Assembly: GCA_938017975.1 (NCBI GenBank)
Contig: CALIKQ010000032.1
Coordinates: 1-64,000 of the forward strand
Origin: an uncultured Pseudomonadales bacterium
GTDB taxonomy: Bacteria > Pseudomonadota > Gammaproteobacteria > Pseudomonadales > Azotimanducaceae
Length of the DNA: 64,000 bases
Direction of reading: 5' to 3'
Shown here: positions 27,846 through 36,685 of the stretch, piece after piece
Layout of the letters: each line of letters starts with the position of its first letter
Numbering within the stretch: position 1 is the first letter of the stretch
Translations under genes and position numbers: made by a program
The notes under the pieces: model-generated
The model's database searches: none
Told to the model about the DNA's origin: nothing
The model's input: the letters and a program-made list of their open reading frames with translations, nothing else

Positions 27846-28365
27846 TGCCGGTAACCTCGTAGGGGTTGGCAATTCCAACCTCATTAAGCAATTTAATTTC
27901 CAATGCCTCCATCACCCGCCGGCTACTTGCCGTCTGATGATCATACCCAATCAAATGCAGAATGCCATGAAGCACAAGATGGACATAGTGGGCCTTGAGG
28001 GGTTTCTCCTGCTGCTCGGCCTCGACCTCTAAAACAGGAACACAGAGCACAAGATCACCAACATGCTGGCACTCGGCTTCATCGACAAATGCTGTCTCGA
28101 AGGACAAAACATTCGTCGGCCCATCCCGGCCACGAAACTGTTCGTTCAAACTTTGCCCCTCAGCCCGATCTACAAACCGAATACAGCAACTCAGAGCCTT
28201 CGGTTTGTCAATGAACTCAGCGCTTCGCGTACCTTCCTGCCAAGCCCGCTGAAACATTTTCGTCAATGCAGCTGTCGTTTGATCATCACTCACTTGCGCG
28301 TCAAACAAATGATCCTGCTGAAAGTCGAGTGTAATGGGAATTTGAATGCTCATCTCAGTGGTCAT
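27838..28365 (-). CDS. ybeY: Endoribonuclease / rRNA maturation factor YbeY
   Basis: 175 residues. The zinc-binding signature HGILHLIGYDH near the C-terminus is exact, and the SFETAF-type segment precedes it. YbeY acts in 16S rRNA 3' maturation and ribosome quality control. The start is uncertain. ATG 28365 is used here. ATG 28353 (MSIQIPITLDF) is four codons later and is closer to typical lengths. A perfect 16-base tandem duplication covers this start region. Confidence 0.93.
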   Translation of the reverse strand: MTTEMSIQIPITLDFQQDHLFDAQVSDDQTTAALTKMFQRAWQEGTRSAEFIDKPKALSCCIRFVDRAEGQSLNEQFRGRDGPTNVLSFETAFVDEAECQHVGDLVLCVPVLEVEAEQQEKPLKAHYVHLVLHGILHLIGYDHQTASSRRVMEALEIKLLNEVGIANPYEVTGNE

Positions 28366-28386
28366 TCGAGTCAGTGGTCATTCGAG
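28355..28386 (-). repeat. Perfect 16-bp tandem duplication over the ybeY start
   Basis: Bases 28355-28370 and 28371-28386 are identical and adjacent. Each copy contains an ATG on the minus strand (28363-28365 and 28379-28381). The upstream copy opens a frame of eight codons that ends in TGA at 28357-28355, two bases before the ATG at 28353. The duplication therefore creates a tiny upstream ORF that ends right at the likely internal ybeY start. Confidence 0.8.
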
Positions 28387-28543
28387 GAAGATTTAAAGCT
28401 TGGTTGGCATTTGGTCTCAACAAACCTCAAAAGACCGAAGCCAAACGGCGCCTCGTGGCTCGACTGATTTGCTAATTGGCGACACGCGCTCACCATCGAA
28501 GCCAGCCCCGGCATTCTTGCATGCTCCCTCGGCACTCCAGCGA

Positions 28544-29548
28544 CTAACCTCGCTCATCCGGGTCTTCGAAGGCTTGATAAGCCTCAACAATCCGCTGCAC
28601 CAATGGATGTCGGACCACGTCTCTGGATGAAAAATGTGTAAAAGAAAGACCTTTCACCGAGGAGAGCACATTCATCACGTGTTTTAAGCCGGACCGAGTC
28701 CTGGGCGGCAAATCAACCTGAGTCACATCGCCAGTCACCACCACAGTTGAACCAAATCCAATCCGCGTTAAAAACATTTTCATTTGCTCAACAGTCGTAT
28801 TTTGGCTTTCATCAAGAATAATGAACGAGTCATTAAGGGTTCGACCCCGCATGTAGGCCAAAGGCGCAACTTCAATAAACCCCTTTTCAATTAATTTCTC
28901 AACCCGCTCAAAACCAAACAACTCATACAGAGCATCGTACAGCGGCCGCAAATATGGATCGATCTTTTGGCTAAGGTCTCCCGGTAAAAAACCCAATTTC
29001 TCGCCGGCTTCTACAGCGGGTCGAACGAGCAGAATTCGGCTCACGCGCTCTTGCTCGAAGGCTTCTACCGCACAAGCGACTGCCAAGAATGTCTTGCCGG
29101 TCCCCGCCGGACCAATACCAAAGTTAATATCGTGGTTACGAATCGCCTCAACATAGACGTTCTGATTCTCGCCTCTCGGCTTGATTGATTTTTTTCGTGT
29201 TTTGATCAGTTGCATGACCGAGTCTTTATGACCGGTCAAAGCTTCGATGCCAGATTCCTGGAGGAACAAATGGAGTGTGTCCGACTGCAGTTTCGTGCCA
29301 TTACCCACTTCACGGTAGAGATGCCGTAACAGTTCGAGTGCGGCGTTCACGCGAGCCACCAATCCGGAAAATTCGAACTCATGACCCCGATTTTTTATTT
29401 TTACCCCGAGTCGACCTTCGATTTGTTTGAGATTTCGGTCGAAAGGACCACACAGTTCCGCCAAATTCTCAGAGTTGTTCGGTTCGAGCTTGATCGTCTT
29501 GTTCACCAGCGCTTCTGGTTGATCGCCGGGTACTAATTCAACACTCAA
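28544..29548 (-). CDS. ybeZ: PhoH-like ATPase (YbeZ)
   Basis: 334-residue PhoH-family P-loop ATPase. The N-terminal KH-like region is followed by Walker A in [13 protein letters not shown] and the helicase-like motif [15 protein letters not shown]. It works with YbeY in RNA metabolism. The 178-base gap between its end and ybeY is unusual for a normally tight pair and holds the tandem duplication. It overlaps miaB by four bases. Confidence 0.94.
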   Translation of the reverse strand: MSVELVPGDQPEALVNKTIKLEPNNSENLAELCGPFDRNLKQIEGRLGVKIKNRGHEFEFSGLVARVNAALELLRHLYREVGNGTKLQSDTLHLFLQESGIEALTGHKDSVMQLIKTRKKSIKPRGENQNVYVEAIRNHDINFGIGPAGTGKTFLAVACAVEAFEQERVSRILLVRPAVEAGEKLGFLPGDLSQKIDPYLRPLYDALYELFGFERVEKLIEKGFIEVAPLAYMRGRTLNDSFIILDESQNTTVEQMKMFLTRIGFGSTVVVTGDVTQVDLPPRTRSGLKHVMNVLSSVKGLSFTHFSSRDVVRHPLVQRIVEAYQAFEDPDERG

Positions 29549-30960
29549 GGTAACGCTCCTTCATCCGTGCAGCTGAGCCACTGTCCTCGAAGCGAATTTG
29601 GGAGCGCTTCGACAATCTTTATTCGACTAAATCGCCCAATAAGCTCAGTCCGGTCCGATTGAAAATTCACCACCCGATTGTTTTCCGTTCGACCCTGAAG
29701 CTGTCCAGGGTCGCGCTTTGAGACCCCGGTTACCAAAACAATCTCCTCGGTACCAACCATTCTGCGACTGATTCCCATCGCATGTTGCAGGATACGACTT
29801 TGTAAAATCGACAATCGCTCCTTTTTCACCCTCATGTCGATCTCATCGTCCAATTCCGCCGCAGGTGTACCGGGTCTTGCACTGTAGATGAAACTAAAAG
29901 AATGATCGAAACCAATTTCCTCTATCAGCGCCATGGTCGCGGCAAAGTCATCATCCGTCTCGCCGGGGAAGCCAATAATAAAATCTGATGACAAGCTGAT
30001 CTCTGGTCGGATACGCCGCAACCGGCGTATCTTCGATTTGTACTCAAGCACCGTGTGTCCTCGCTTCATTTTCGCGAGAATTCGATCTGACCCGCTCTGC
30101 ACCGGTAAATGAAGATGACTAACCAATTCCGGAACTTCCCCATAAAGATCGATTAGGCTATCGGTAAATTCAACAGGATGAGACGTGGTATATCGAATGC
30201 GGTCAATGCCTGGGACTGCAGCAACGGTTGCTATCAAATAAGCTAAATCAGCGAACTGTCCGTCCTGAAGATCGCCGCGGTAGGCATTCACATTTTGTCC
30301 GAGTAGATTCACTTCTCTGACGCCCTTGTCTGCGAGCTGAACCACTTCTCGGACCACATCTACCAAAGGACGACTCACCTCCTCGCCTCGGGTGTAAGGG
30401 ACCACGCAAAACGTGCAGTACTTACTGCATCCTTCCATGATTGAGACAAACGCCGAGGGCCCATCCACGCTTGGCTCCGGCAAACGGTCAAATTTTTCGA
30501 TTTCGGGAAAACTGATATCAATTACTGGACTGGCCGCTTCCGAATGAGATTTGAGCAAATCAGGAAGCCTGTGCAACGTTTGTGGCCCAAAAATAAGGTC
30601 AACATAAGGCGCTCTCGCAGAGATTGCACTGCCCTCTTGACTGGCGACGCAACCCCCGACCCCAATTTTGAGGTGCGGATTTTTATCTTTTAGCTTTTTC
30701 CAGCGACCCAACTGATGAAACACTTTTTCTTGTGCTTTTTCTCGAATCGAACACGTATTCAACAGCAGCAAATCCGCATCTTCTTCGGTATCTGTCAGGG
30801 TGTAGCCTGCTGAGGCACCCAATAAATCTGCCATTTTAGTCGAGTCATACTCGTTCATTTGGCAGCCGTGGGTTTTAATAAATAGTTTTGGTGATTGACT
30901 CAAAAGGGACCAGCGTTCATTTGACGGGTACCTATTATATTCCGGTCTGCCCAGAACCAC
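29545..30960 (-). CDS. miaB: tRNA-2-methylthio-N6-dimethylallyladenosine synthase
   Basis: Radical SAM methylthiotransferase acting on i6A37 of tRNAs. The first cluster is bound by cysteines in the N-terminal domain ([26 protein letters not shown]). The radical SAM motif is [22 protein letters not shown] domain closes the protein. The longest frame starts with GTG at 30960 (471 residues). By comparison with MiaB N-termini the real start is more likely TTG at 30903 ([18 protein letters not shown], 452 residues). It is the first gene of the miaB-phoH-ybeY-corC-lnt block. Confidence 0.96.
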   Translation of the reverse strand: MVLGRPEYNRYPSNERWSLLSQSPKLFIKTHGCQMNEYDSTKMADLLGASAGYTLTDTEEDADLLLLNTCSIREKAQEKVFHQLGRWKKLKDKNPHLKIGVGGCVASQEGSAISARAPYVDLIFGPQTLHRLPDLLKSHSEAASPVIDISFPEIEKFDRLPEPSVDGPSAFVSIMEGCSKYCTFCVVPYTRGEEVSRPLVDVVREVVQLADKGVREVNLLGQNVNAYRGDLQDGQFADLAYLIATVAAVPGIDRIRYTTSHPVEFTDSLIDLYGEVPELVSHLHLPVQSGSDRILAKMKRGHTVLEYKSKIRRLRRIRPEISLSSDFIIGFPGETDDDFAATMALIEEIGFDHSFSFIYSARPGTPAAELDDEIDMRVKKERLSILQSRILQHAMGISRRMVGTEEIVLVTGVSKRDPGQLQGRTENNRVVNFQSDRTELIGRFSRIKIVEALPNSLRGQWLSCTDEGALP

Positions 30961-30989
30961 TAGCGGCTTAAATTCGTTCAGGGGTGACC

Positions 30990-31018
30990 CTGATATTCGC
31001 GATTATTCGCGGTATACT
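30990..31018 (+). promoter_or_regulatory. Probable promoter of the DUF1820 gene with a direct repeat in the spacer
   Basis: CTGATA (30990-30995), a 17-base spacer and TATACT (31013-31018) match the sigma-70 pattern (4 of 6 and 5 of 6). The heptamer ATTCGCG occurs twice at 30995-31001 and 31005-31011, ten bases apart and on one face of the helix. That arrangement suits a repressor or activator site. The region also carries the miaB control sequences on the other strand. Confidence 0.45.
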
Positions 31019-31081
31019 TGGCCGTAGAAATCTGCACCAATGTGAGCTTGCAGATCGCAACGTAACCCTGAGTTTTTAATT

Positions 31082-31414
31082 ATGTCTAACCAACCGACCT
31101 ACAAAGTTATTTTCTACAACCAGGGCCAAATCTTCGAGATCTTTGCGCGGCAAATCTACCAATCCGATCTCTATGGTTTCATTGAAATCGAAGAATTGGT
31201 CTTTGGAGAACGATCGGCCATGCTCGTTGATCCAAGCGAGGAAAAGCTAAAAGCTGAATTCGAAGGTGTCAAGCGCAGCTATCTCCCAATGCACGCGATT
31301 GTTCGAATAGATGAAGTCACCAAGGAAGGCGTTGGCAAAATCACCGAGGCGAAGGGCAATGTCGCACCCTTCCCAATGCCAGCCTTCACGCCCAAAGGCA
31401 GCAGCAAAGACTAA
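31082..31414 (+). CDS. DUF1820 family protein
   Basis: 110-residue small soluble protein of the DUF1820 family, common next to or near miaB in gammaproteobacteria and of unknown function. Recognisable parts are YKVIFYNQGQIFEIFAR, GFIEIEELVFGE and SYLPMHAIVRIDEV. There are no membrane segments. It is divergent from miaB, and the synthetase gene starts 10 bases after its stop. Confidence 0.88.
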   Translation: MSNQPTYKVIFYNQGQIFEIFARQIYQSDLYGFIEIEELVFGERSAMLVDPSEEKLKAEFEGVKRSYLPMHAIVRIDEVTKEGVGKITEAKGNVAPFPMPAFTPKGSSKD

Positions 31415-31424
31415 TTCCGTCGGT

Positions 31425-32957
31425 ATGCATCCGGGAGTTCACAGCCAAATTCGACCAGACGCCATCGCCTTTTGCACCAGCGATGGGCAATCAAAGACGA
31501 CTTACCGCACGCTCGATCAGGAATCCAATCAAACCGCGCACTTTCTAAGATCAGAGGGGCTGAAGCCCCGGGATGGCATTGCCATTCTATTAGATAATGA
31601 TTTGCGTTTTCTGACCATCGCCTGGGCGGCCCAGCGGTCCGGTCTGTACTACACACCCATCAGCACGCTCTTTAAAGCCGCTGAAGTCTGCTACATTTTA
31701 GAAAACTCTGGCGCAAAAGTACTCTTTACCAAACAGACGATTCTTGACAAGCAGTCACTGGATTTACCAGAACATTTAAAAATTATTGTTCTAGACCAAG
31801 GCCGCTTCCCCAATTGGCAGCAGGTCATTGCCGAACATCCGCCGACCGAGTGCCAAGATGCTTGTGAAGGCGCAGAAATGATTTACTCGTCCGGGACCAC
31901 TGGCCAACCCAAAGGGGTCCGATTTGATCTCGCTTTAAGTCCGGTAGGCACCGTCGCGCCGCTCATTGAAAAACGCATTCAGCTACATTGCATCGACCCT
32001 ACAACGCGGTACCTCTCGACCGCGCCGCTCTACCATTCGGCACCCCTACGCTACAACTTGATGGTATCAAGGCTTGGAGGCACGGCAGTGATCATGCCCA
32101 AATTTGACGCGTTGAATGCCTTGGAATTGATCCAAGAACATCGCATCACCCACAGCCAGTGGGTTCCTACAATGTTCAATCGATTACTCGCGCTTCCCGA
32201 GCACATCAAGGATCAGTTTGACCTCAGCAGTCTTCGGTATGCGATTCATGCCGCCGCGCCTTGTCCTGTGAACATTAAAAAAGCGATGATCGACTGGTGG
32301 GGAGAGATTCTTTATGAATACTATTCCGGGACTGAATCCAACGGATCGACTGCAATCACCAGCGCAGAATGGTTAGAACACCCCGGCAGCGTTGGTAAAG
32401 CATTTCACGGCGAGCTTCATATTCTTGACGATGATTATCGACCCTTAGCTCCAGGCTCGGTTGGCGGCGTATACTTTGCCAAGGGCACACCGTTCGCTTA
32501 TTTCAAAGATCCGGAAAAAACTGCCGCCGCACAATCACCCCAAGGCTATACGACCCTCGGAGACATGGGCTACTTAGACGAAGACGGATATCTTTACCTC
32601 AAGGACCGCCGCTCTTTTATGATTATTTCAGGCGGCGTCAATATTTACCCTCAGGAAATTGAGGACCTGTTGGTGACCCACGAGGCCGTGATCGATGCCG
32701 CCGTTTTTGGCATTCCTGATGCTGAATTTGGAGAATCCGTCAAAGCAGTTGTCGAGCTTCATGCAAATTATCCAGAACACCTGAGGCCGAATATAGGCGA
32801 GGCGCTAATGGCCTACTGCCGAGAGAATCTGTCTCACGTTAAGTGTCCCCGCAGTATAGATGTCTCAGAAAGACTACCGCGCCACCCTACCGGCAAACTC
32901 TATAAAGGACAGCTCAGAGCGCCATACTGGGCAGACCACGACTCGATGATCATCTAG
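31425..32957 (+). CDS. AMP-forming acyl-CoA synthetase
   Basis: 510 residues from the ATG at 31425. Longer starts would overlap the DUF1820 gene by about 100 bases. ANL-superfamily motifs are intact: IYSSGTTGQPKGV (P-loop), YYSGTES, GDMGYLDEDGYLYL, DRRSFMIISGGVNIYPQEIE, and the C-terminal lysine in HPTGKLYKG. It activates a carboxylic acid to its CoA thioester through an acyl-adenylate. The chain length or type of acid cannot be read from the sequence. It converges with folK, sharing four bases. Confidence 0.9.
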   Translation: MHPGVHSQIRPDAIAFCTSDGQSKTTYRTLDQESNQTAHFLRSEGLKPRDGIAILLDNDLRFLTIAWAAQRSGLYYTPISTLFKAAEVCYILENSGAKVLFTKQTILDKQSLDLPEHLKIIVLDQGRFPNWQQVIAEHPPTECQDACEGAEMIYSSGTTGQPKGVRFDLALSPVGTVAPLIEKRIQLHCIDPTTRYLSTAPLYHSAPLRYNLMVSRLGGTAVIMPKFDALNALELIQEHRITHSQWVPTMFNRLLALPEHIKDQFDLSSLRYAIHAAAPCPVNIKKAMIDWWGEILYEYYSGTESNGSTAITSAEWLEHPGSVGKAFHGELHILDDDYRPLAPGSVGGVYFAKGTPFAYFKDPEKTAAAQSPQGYTTLGDMGYLDEDGYLYLKDRRSFMIISGGVNIYPQEIEDLLVTHEAVIDAAVFGIPDAEFGESVKAVVELHANYPEHLRPNIGEALMAYCRENLSHVKCPRSIDVSERLPRHPTGKLYKGQLRAPYWADHDSMII

Positions 32958-33463
32958 TCCCACAAACACATATCGATGACGGGCGCACGGTGAATCAACG
33001 CTTCAACGCTCAGCGTCTCCCCTGGAAAACGATAACCGGGAACAACCTCCGACAAAGGAATCAACACGAACCGCCGCTTGGTTGCCCGAGGATGCGGCAA
33101 CGTCAGTTCGGCGCTAAACATTTCAACATTCCCTAGCGCAATTAAATCGAGATCAAGGGTTCTCGAGCTGTTCTTGAGATGCGCCCTAGGCCGTCCGCCG
33201 GCTTGTTCAAGGCTTTGCAGCAATGCCATCAAGTCCTCGGGCGCCAAAGCCGTTTCAAAGGTCACAACCGCATTCGCAAAATCTCCGGCGTCAGCTGACA
33301 TCCCCACCGGTGCTGTACGATAAATTTGAGACGCACTAAAACCCCGATCAAAACGTTCTCTGAGCGCAGCTACGGCCACGCCGAGCTGCTGCTTTGGATC
33401 ACCCAGGTTTGCGCCGAGCGCCACGATCGCGCGGCGGTGATTGGGGCCTTGCTGGTTATCCAT
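32954..33463 (-). CDS. folK: 2-amino-4-hydroxy-6-hydroxymethyldihydropteridine pyrophosphokinase
   Basis: 169-residue HPPK, which transfers pyrophosphate from ATP in folate synthesis. The N-terminus IVALGANLGDP, the segment YRTAPVGM and the signature RTLDLDLIALG followed by LTLPHPRATKRRFVLIPL are typical. It is a single gene here, not in the usual pcnB-folK-panB order. Confidence 0.92.
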   Translation of the reverse strand: MDNQQGPNHRRAIVALGANLGDPKQQLGVAVAALRERFDRGFSASQIYRTAPVGMSADAGDFANAVVTFETALAPEDLMALLQSLEQAGGRPRAHLKNSSRTLDLDLIALGNVEMFSAELTLPHPRATKRRFVLIPLSEVVPGYRFPGETLSVEALIHRAPVIDMCLWD

Positions 33464-33552
33464 TGCGTGTCCAAACTTTCATGAGTCACAGCCCAGTTTT
33501 TATGATATTTTCAGTCTTTGGAATTTAACCACAACATGCATCGAGGTCCGTC

Positions 33553-34638
33553 ATGAAAGCAGCCGTCTTAAGAGAACAAAATAAGCCAATGGAAATCGAA
33601 GAGGTCCAGATCTCTAAACCTGGCCCGAGAGAGGTCCTTGTTCGACCGATTGCTGCTGGCGTTTGCCATAGCGACCTACACTTTTTGGATGGCTCTTATC
33701 CCTATATGCTGCCTACCATTTTAGGGCACGAAAGCGCTGGTGTCGTCGAGCAAGTCGGCAGCGATGTCACTTACGTCAAAAAGGGTGATCACGTCATTAC
33801 CTGTCTGTCCGCTTTTTGCGGCCACTGCAATAAATGTCTCACAGGACATCTCTCCTTGTGCCAAAGCCCAGAAGTTTCTCGAGATGCCGAAGAAGCGCCA
33901 CGCTTAAGCTCTGGGGGCGAGACGGTTCATCAATTTCTTAACTTGTCGTCCTTCGCAGAATTGATGCTCATTCATGAACATGCATTGGTTAAGATCAGAG
34001 AGGATATGCCCATGGATCGTGCAGCGCTGATAGGCTGCTCTACCACAACTGGCGTCGGCGCTGTTTTCCATACCGCTGGCGTAGAGCCGGGCTCCATCGT
34101 TGCAGTGATCGGATGCGGCGGCGTCGGACTTGCGGCCATCAACGGTGCCGCCATTGCTGGGGCAAGTATGGTCATCGCTGTCGACATGATCGATAGCAAA
34201 CTCGAACTGGCAAAGGCCGTGGGCGCCACACATACCATTAATGCGAGCTCAGGCAATGCCGTCGGCGAAGTCATCGAACTCACAAAAGGCGGGTGTGACT
34301 ATACTTTCGAAGCGATAGGCCTTAAAGCAACCGCGGAACAAGCTTTTCAGATGCTTGCCAGCGGTGGAACAGCAACGGTCATTGGCATGATTCCTGTTGG
34401 CACCATGGTGGAATTGCACGGTGTTGATTTCTTGATGGAGAAAAAGATTCAAGGGTCAAATATGGGCTCCAATCGGTTTCGTATCGATATGCCTCGCTTC
34501 ATAGATTTCTATCTGGGTGGCAAGCTTCATCTTGACCAAATGATCTCAAAGCACATTAAGCTTCAGGATGTAAATTCGGCTCTTGATGCCCTAAAGACCG
34601 GTGAGGAAGCACGCCACGTCATCATGTTTGATCAGTAG
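33553..34638 (+). CDS. Zinc-dependent alcohol dehydrogenase (class III-like MDR)
   Basis: 361 residues. The catalytic zinc ligands lie in GVCHSDLHF and GHESAGVVEQVG. The structural zinc lobe has four cysteines in CGHCNKCLTGHLSLC. The NAD-binding motif is IGCGGVGLAAI with an acidic residue (VDM) for NAD selection. It oxidises alcohols, or the reverse. The substrate is unknown, and a link with the P450 at 58 kb is only a possibility. GAGGTC lies before the ATG. A 36-base gap leads to the small carrier protein, so the two are probably one operon. Confidence 0.9.
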   Translation: MKAAVLREQNKPMEIEEVQISKPGPREVLVRPIAAGVCHSDLHFLDGSYPYMLPTILGHESAGVVEQVGSDVTYVKKGDHVITCLSAFCGHCNKCLTGHLSLCQSPEVSRDAEEAPRLSSGGETVHQFLNLSSFAELMLIHEHALVKIREDMPMDRAALIGCSTTTGVGAVFHTAGVEPGSIVAVIGCGGVGLAAINGAAIAGASMVIAVDMIDSKLELAKAVGATHTINASSGNAVGEVIELTKGGCDYTFEAIGLKATAEQAFQMLASGGTATVIGMIPVGTMVELHGVDFLMEKKIQGSNMGSNRFRIDMPRFIDFYLGGKLHLDQMISKHIKLQDVNSALDALKTGEEARHVIMFDQ

Positions 34639-34674
34639 CAAGCAACCGCACTGACACACCTAAGGAAGCGCATC

Positions 34675-34899
34675 ATGGCTATTGAAACCCTGAAATCTGA
34701 AATCACAGGGACCGTGTGGAAGATCCTTTATGAGGAGGGAGCTGTTATCGAAGCTGAGGCCGAGCTAATGATTCTTGAATCGATGAAGATGGAAATTCCA
34801 GTCGAGGTTGAGCATCAAGGCCGAATTCAAAAAATTCTGGTAGCAGAAGGTGACCCCGTCGAAGAAGACCAAGACCTTGCATTGATCGAGGTCGATTAA
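34675..34899 (+). CDS. Stand-alone biotinyl/lipoyl carrier-domain protein
   Basis: 74 residues, nearly nothing but one biotinyl domain. The swinging-arm site is the classical ESMKMEIPV, where the lysine is biotinylated in acyl-CoA carboxylases. AAGGAAG precedes the ATG. No carboxylase or biotin carboxylase gene is in the window. Small proteins like this are often annotated as acetyl-CoA carboxylase carrier subunits. Their partner here is unknown. It converges with the enoyl-CoA hydratase gene with a four-base overlap. Confidence 0.85.
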   Translation: MAIETLKSEITGTVWKILYEEGAVIEAEAELMILESMKMEIPVEVEHQGRIQKILVAEGDPVEEDQDLALIEVD

Positions 34900-35681
34900 T
34901 CGCCCCGATAATCTACGACTTCACCCGATTGAAAGGCGGCTATCGCACGCTGCCTGTCTTGACTGCCAGCGGTAAGAAGATTCTGATCAGCATCCATATG
35001 CAAAATGGCTCGATCTAACGCTCCGCTCACCTGATTGATGGTTTCTTTAATCATCTGGACCGCGATCGGAGGTTGCGCCGCGTAGGATTTCGCCAACGCC
35101 AGACTTCGGCGTTCGAGATCAGCACGCGGGACCACCTCATCCCACAGTCCCCAATCTTTGAGGGTCTCGGCATCGAATCGCTCGCCAAGCATGATCATTC
35201 GCTTTGCTTTTGCCGGACCAACCAATCGCAGGCAATAACCTACGGAGTGCCACATCAAATTCATTCCCAAATTGACCTCTGGATAACCGCCCAAGGCGTC
35301 TTCCGCCGCGACTCGAAAATCACACGCCGTTGGAATACACAACCCGCCACCCAAAGCAGCCCCGTGAACGGCAGCAATGGTCACCTGGGGAATATCAGCC
35401 AAGGCCCGCAACATTCGTCCACCTAACTGGGCATCACGTCGAGCTTGCACCAAAGCGGGTTTGGGTCGAGCCGAGGGCTTCAAATCTGCACCAGCACAAA
35501 AGTGTTTTCCTGCACCGCGAATAATCACGACCCTTGCCGGATCATCGATTAACGAGCGGGCCCAAGCTTCAATGGCGGACATCAATTCAGAGTTTAAGGC
35601 ATTCATCGCCTTCGGCCGGTTGAGCACCATCGTCAACACATCACCATCACGCTCGGTCACCAGCAAGGACTCTGAAGTCAT
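34896..35681 (-). CDS. Enoyl-CoA hydratase/isomerase family protein
   Basis: 261-residue crotonase-fold protein. Oxyanion-hole segments are FCAGADLKP and AAVHGAALGGGLCI. The usual acidic residue position reads GGYPEVNLGMNL, so a hydratase is plausible. It probably acts in fatty or amino acid catabolism. It is the last gene of the Gld-type ABC operon, overlapping the DUF4340 gene by four bases. That is an odd neighbour and may only mean co-transcription. Confidence 0.87.
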   Translation of the reverse strand: MTSESLLVTERDGDVLTMVLNRPKAMNALNSELMSAIEAWARSLIDDPARVVIIRGAGKHFCAGADLKPSARPKPALVQARRDAQLGGRMLRALADIPQVTIAAVHGAALGGGLCIPTACDFRVAAEDALGGYPEVNLGMNLMWHSVGYCLRLVGPAKAKRMIMLGERFDAETLKDWGLWDEVVPRADLERRSLALAKSYAAQPPIAVQMIKETINQVSGALDRAILHMDADQNLLTAGSQDRQRAIAAFQSGEVVDYRGD

Positions 35682-36685
35682 GAGATCGGCTCCTCCAAGG
35701 GTTTTAAAAACTGCTCAAGACCAGCGGTCAAATCCCCATAAGTTCTTTGGGAAATCTTAAAATCAAAAGCCCGTCTCTGAGCTTCGGTAATTTTCATAAA
35801 AGCGTCCATCCTATCAACCGAGTCTGCCAGAACGCCATCTTCACTGAGTTGCACCTTCATCCAAAAATCTTTTTCAACAGCAACGGTCTTCAGCGTTAAG
35901 GTGTGCCCTGCCCGTAAGCGGTAAACTCGACTTGCAGCGCCTTCCCATCGCTCTGGAAGATGCGGCGCCACGTCCACCAGTTGTAGCTCGCCAATCGCTG
36001 TGAAATTCGGCCCCAATACGGTCGAATAGCGAAGCGCGCGACCCTCAGGTAGGTTGCCCAGGGATAAATCCCCTGACGTCGCATTCCGATTAATTTCAAA
36101 AAGCGCTTCGCCCTGATCATCGAAGGCAGTCATGCTCACGATTTCAGGCTCCGGCACCGACAAAATTTGGGTGTCCAACCAAAGGGCGGGATCGGCAGTG
36201 ATCTCGATATTTTGATCTGCCAACCAAACTTGAGCTTCCGCACCAAGGCGTACAAAGGTGCCGGATCTAAGCGTTGCTGTCTTACCGACAATCAGCGGCT
36301 CAAGGCCCAACTCAGGAAAAAAGATTCGATGGCCCGCACTTCCAGGGCCAACCGCGACCGCAAGGACATCATGCTGCTCAACGCGCGCCGTCTTTCGCTC
36401 TGTCAGCACGGCCTGACTCAGCTTATCAAGAAGGCTCGATAGTCGCTTAAAATCGACCGGATAGTCATAACGCTCGACCACCCGCCAAACCTCATCTCGC
36501 CGAATCAACTCAACCGAGTGATCCCGGCCGCTCATCTGCACGCGGTCGAGACGAGCCAAATGCTCCACCAATTTAGGAAAGAGACGTTGATGACCATCGT
36601 GGTCGAAAGCCGAACGCTCCTCCATGAAAAGCGCGATCACCATGAGTCCAATGGCAGTTAACCCGGCAAGCTTCAGAAGATTCAT
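35678..36685 (-). CDS. DUF4340 domain protein, membrane-anchored
   Basis: 335 residues with an N-terminal membrane segment (MNLLKLAGLTAIGLMVIALF) and a large periplasmic part with the pattern VELIRRDEVWRVVERYDYPV typical of DUF4340. Proteins of this family go with GldG-like ABC auxiliary components and have no defined activity. It overlaps the GldG-like gene by four bases. Confidence 0.85.
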   Translation of the reverse strand: MNLLKLAGLTAIGLMVIALFMEERSAFDHDGHQRLFPKLVEHLARLDRVQMSGRDHSVELIRRDEVWRVVERYDYPVDFKRLSSLLDKLSQAVLTERKTARVEQHDVLAVAVGPGSAGHRIFFPELGLEPLIVGKTATLRSGTFVRLGAEAQVWLADQNIEITADPALWLDTQILSVPEPEIVSMTAFDDQGEALFEINRNATSGDLSLGNLPEGRALRYSTVLGPNFTAIGELQLVDVAPHLPERWEGAASRVYRLRAGHTLTLKTVAVEKDFWMKVQLSEDGVLADSVDRMDAFMKITEAQRRAFDFKISQRTYGDLTAGLEQFLKPLEEPIS

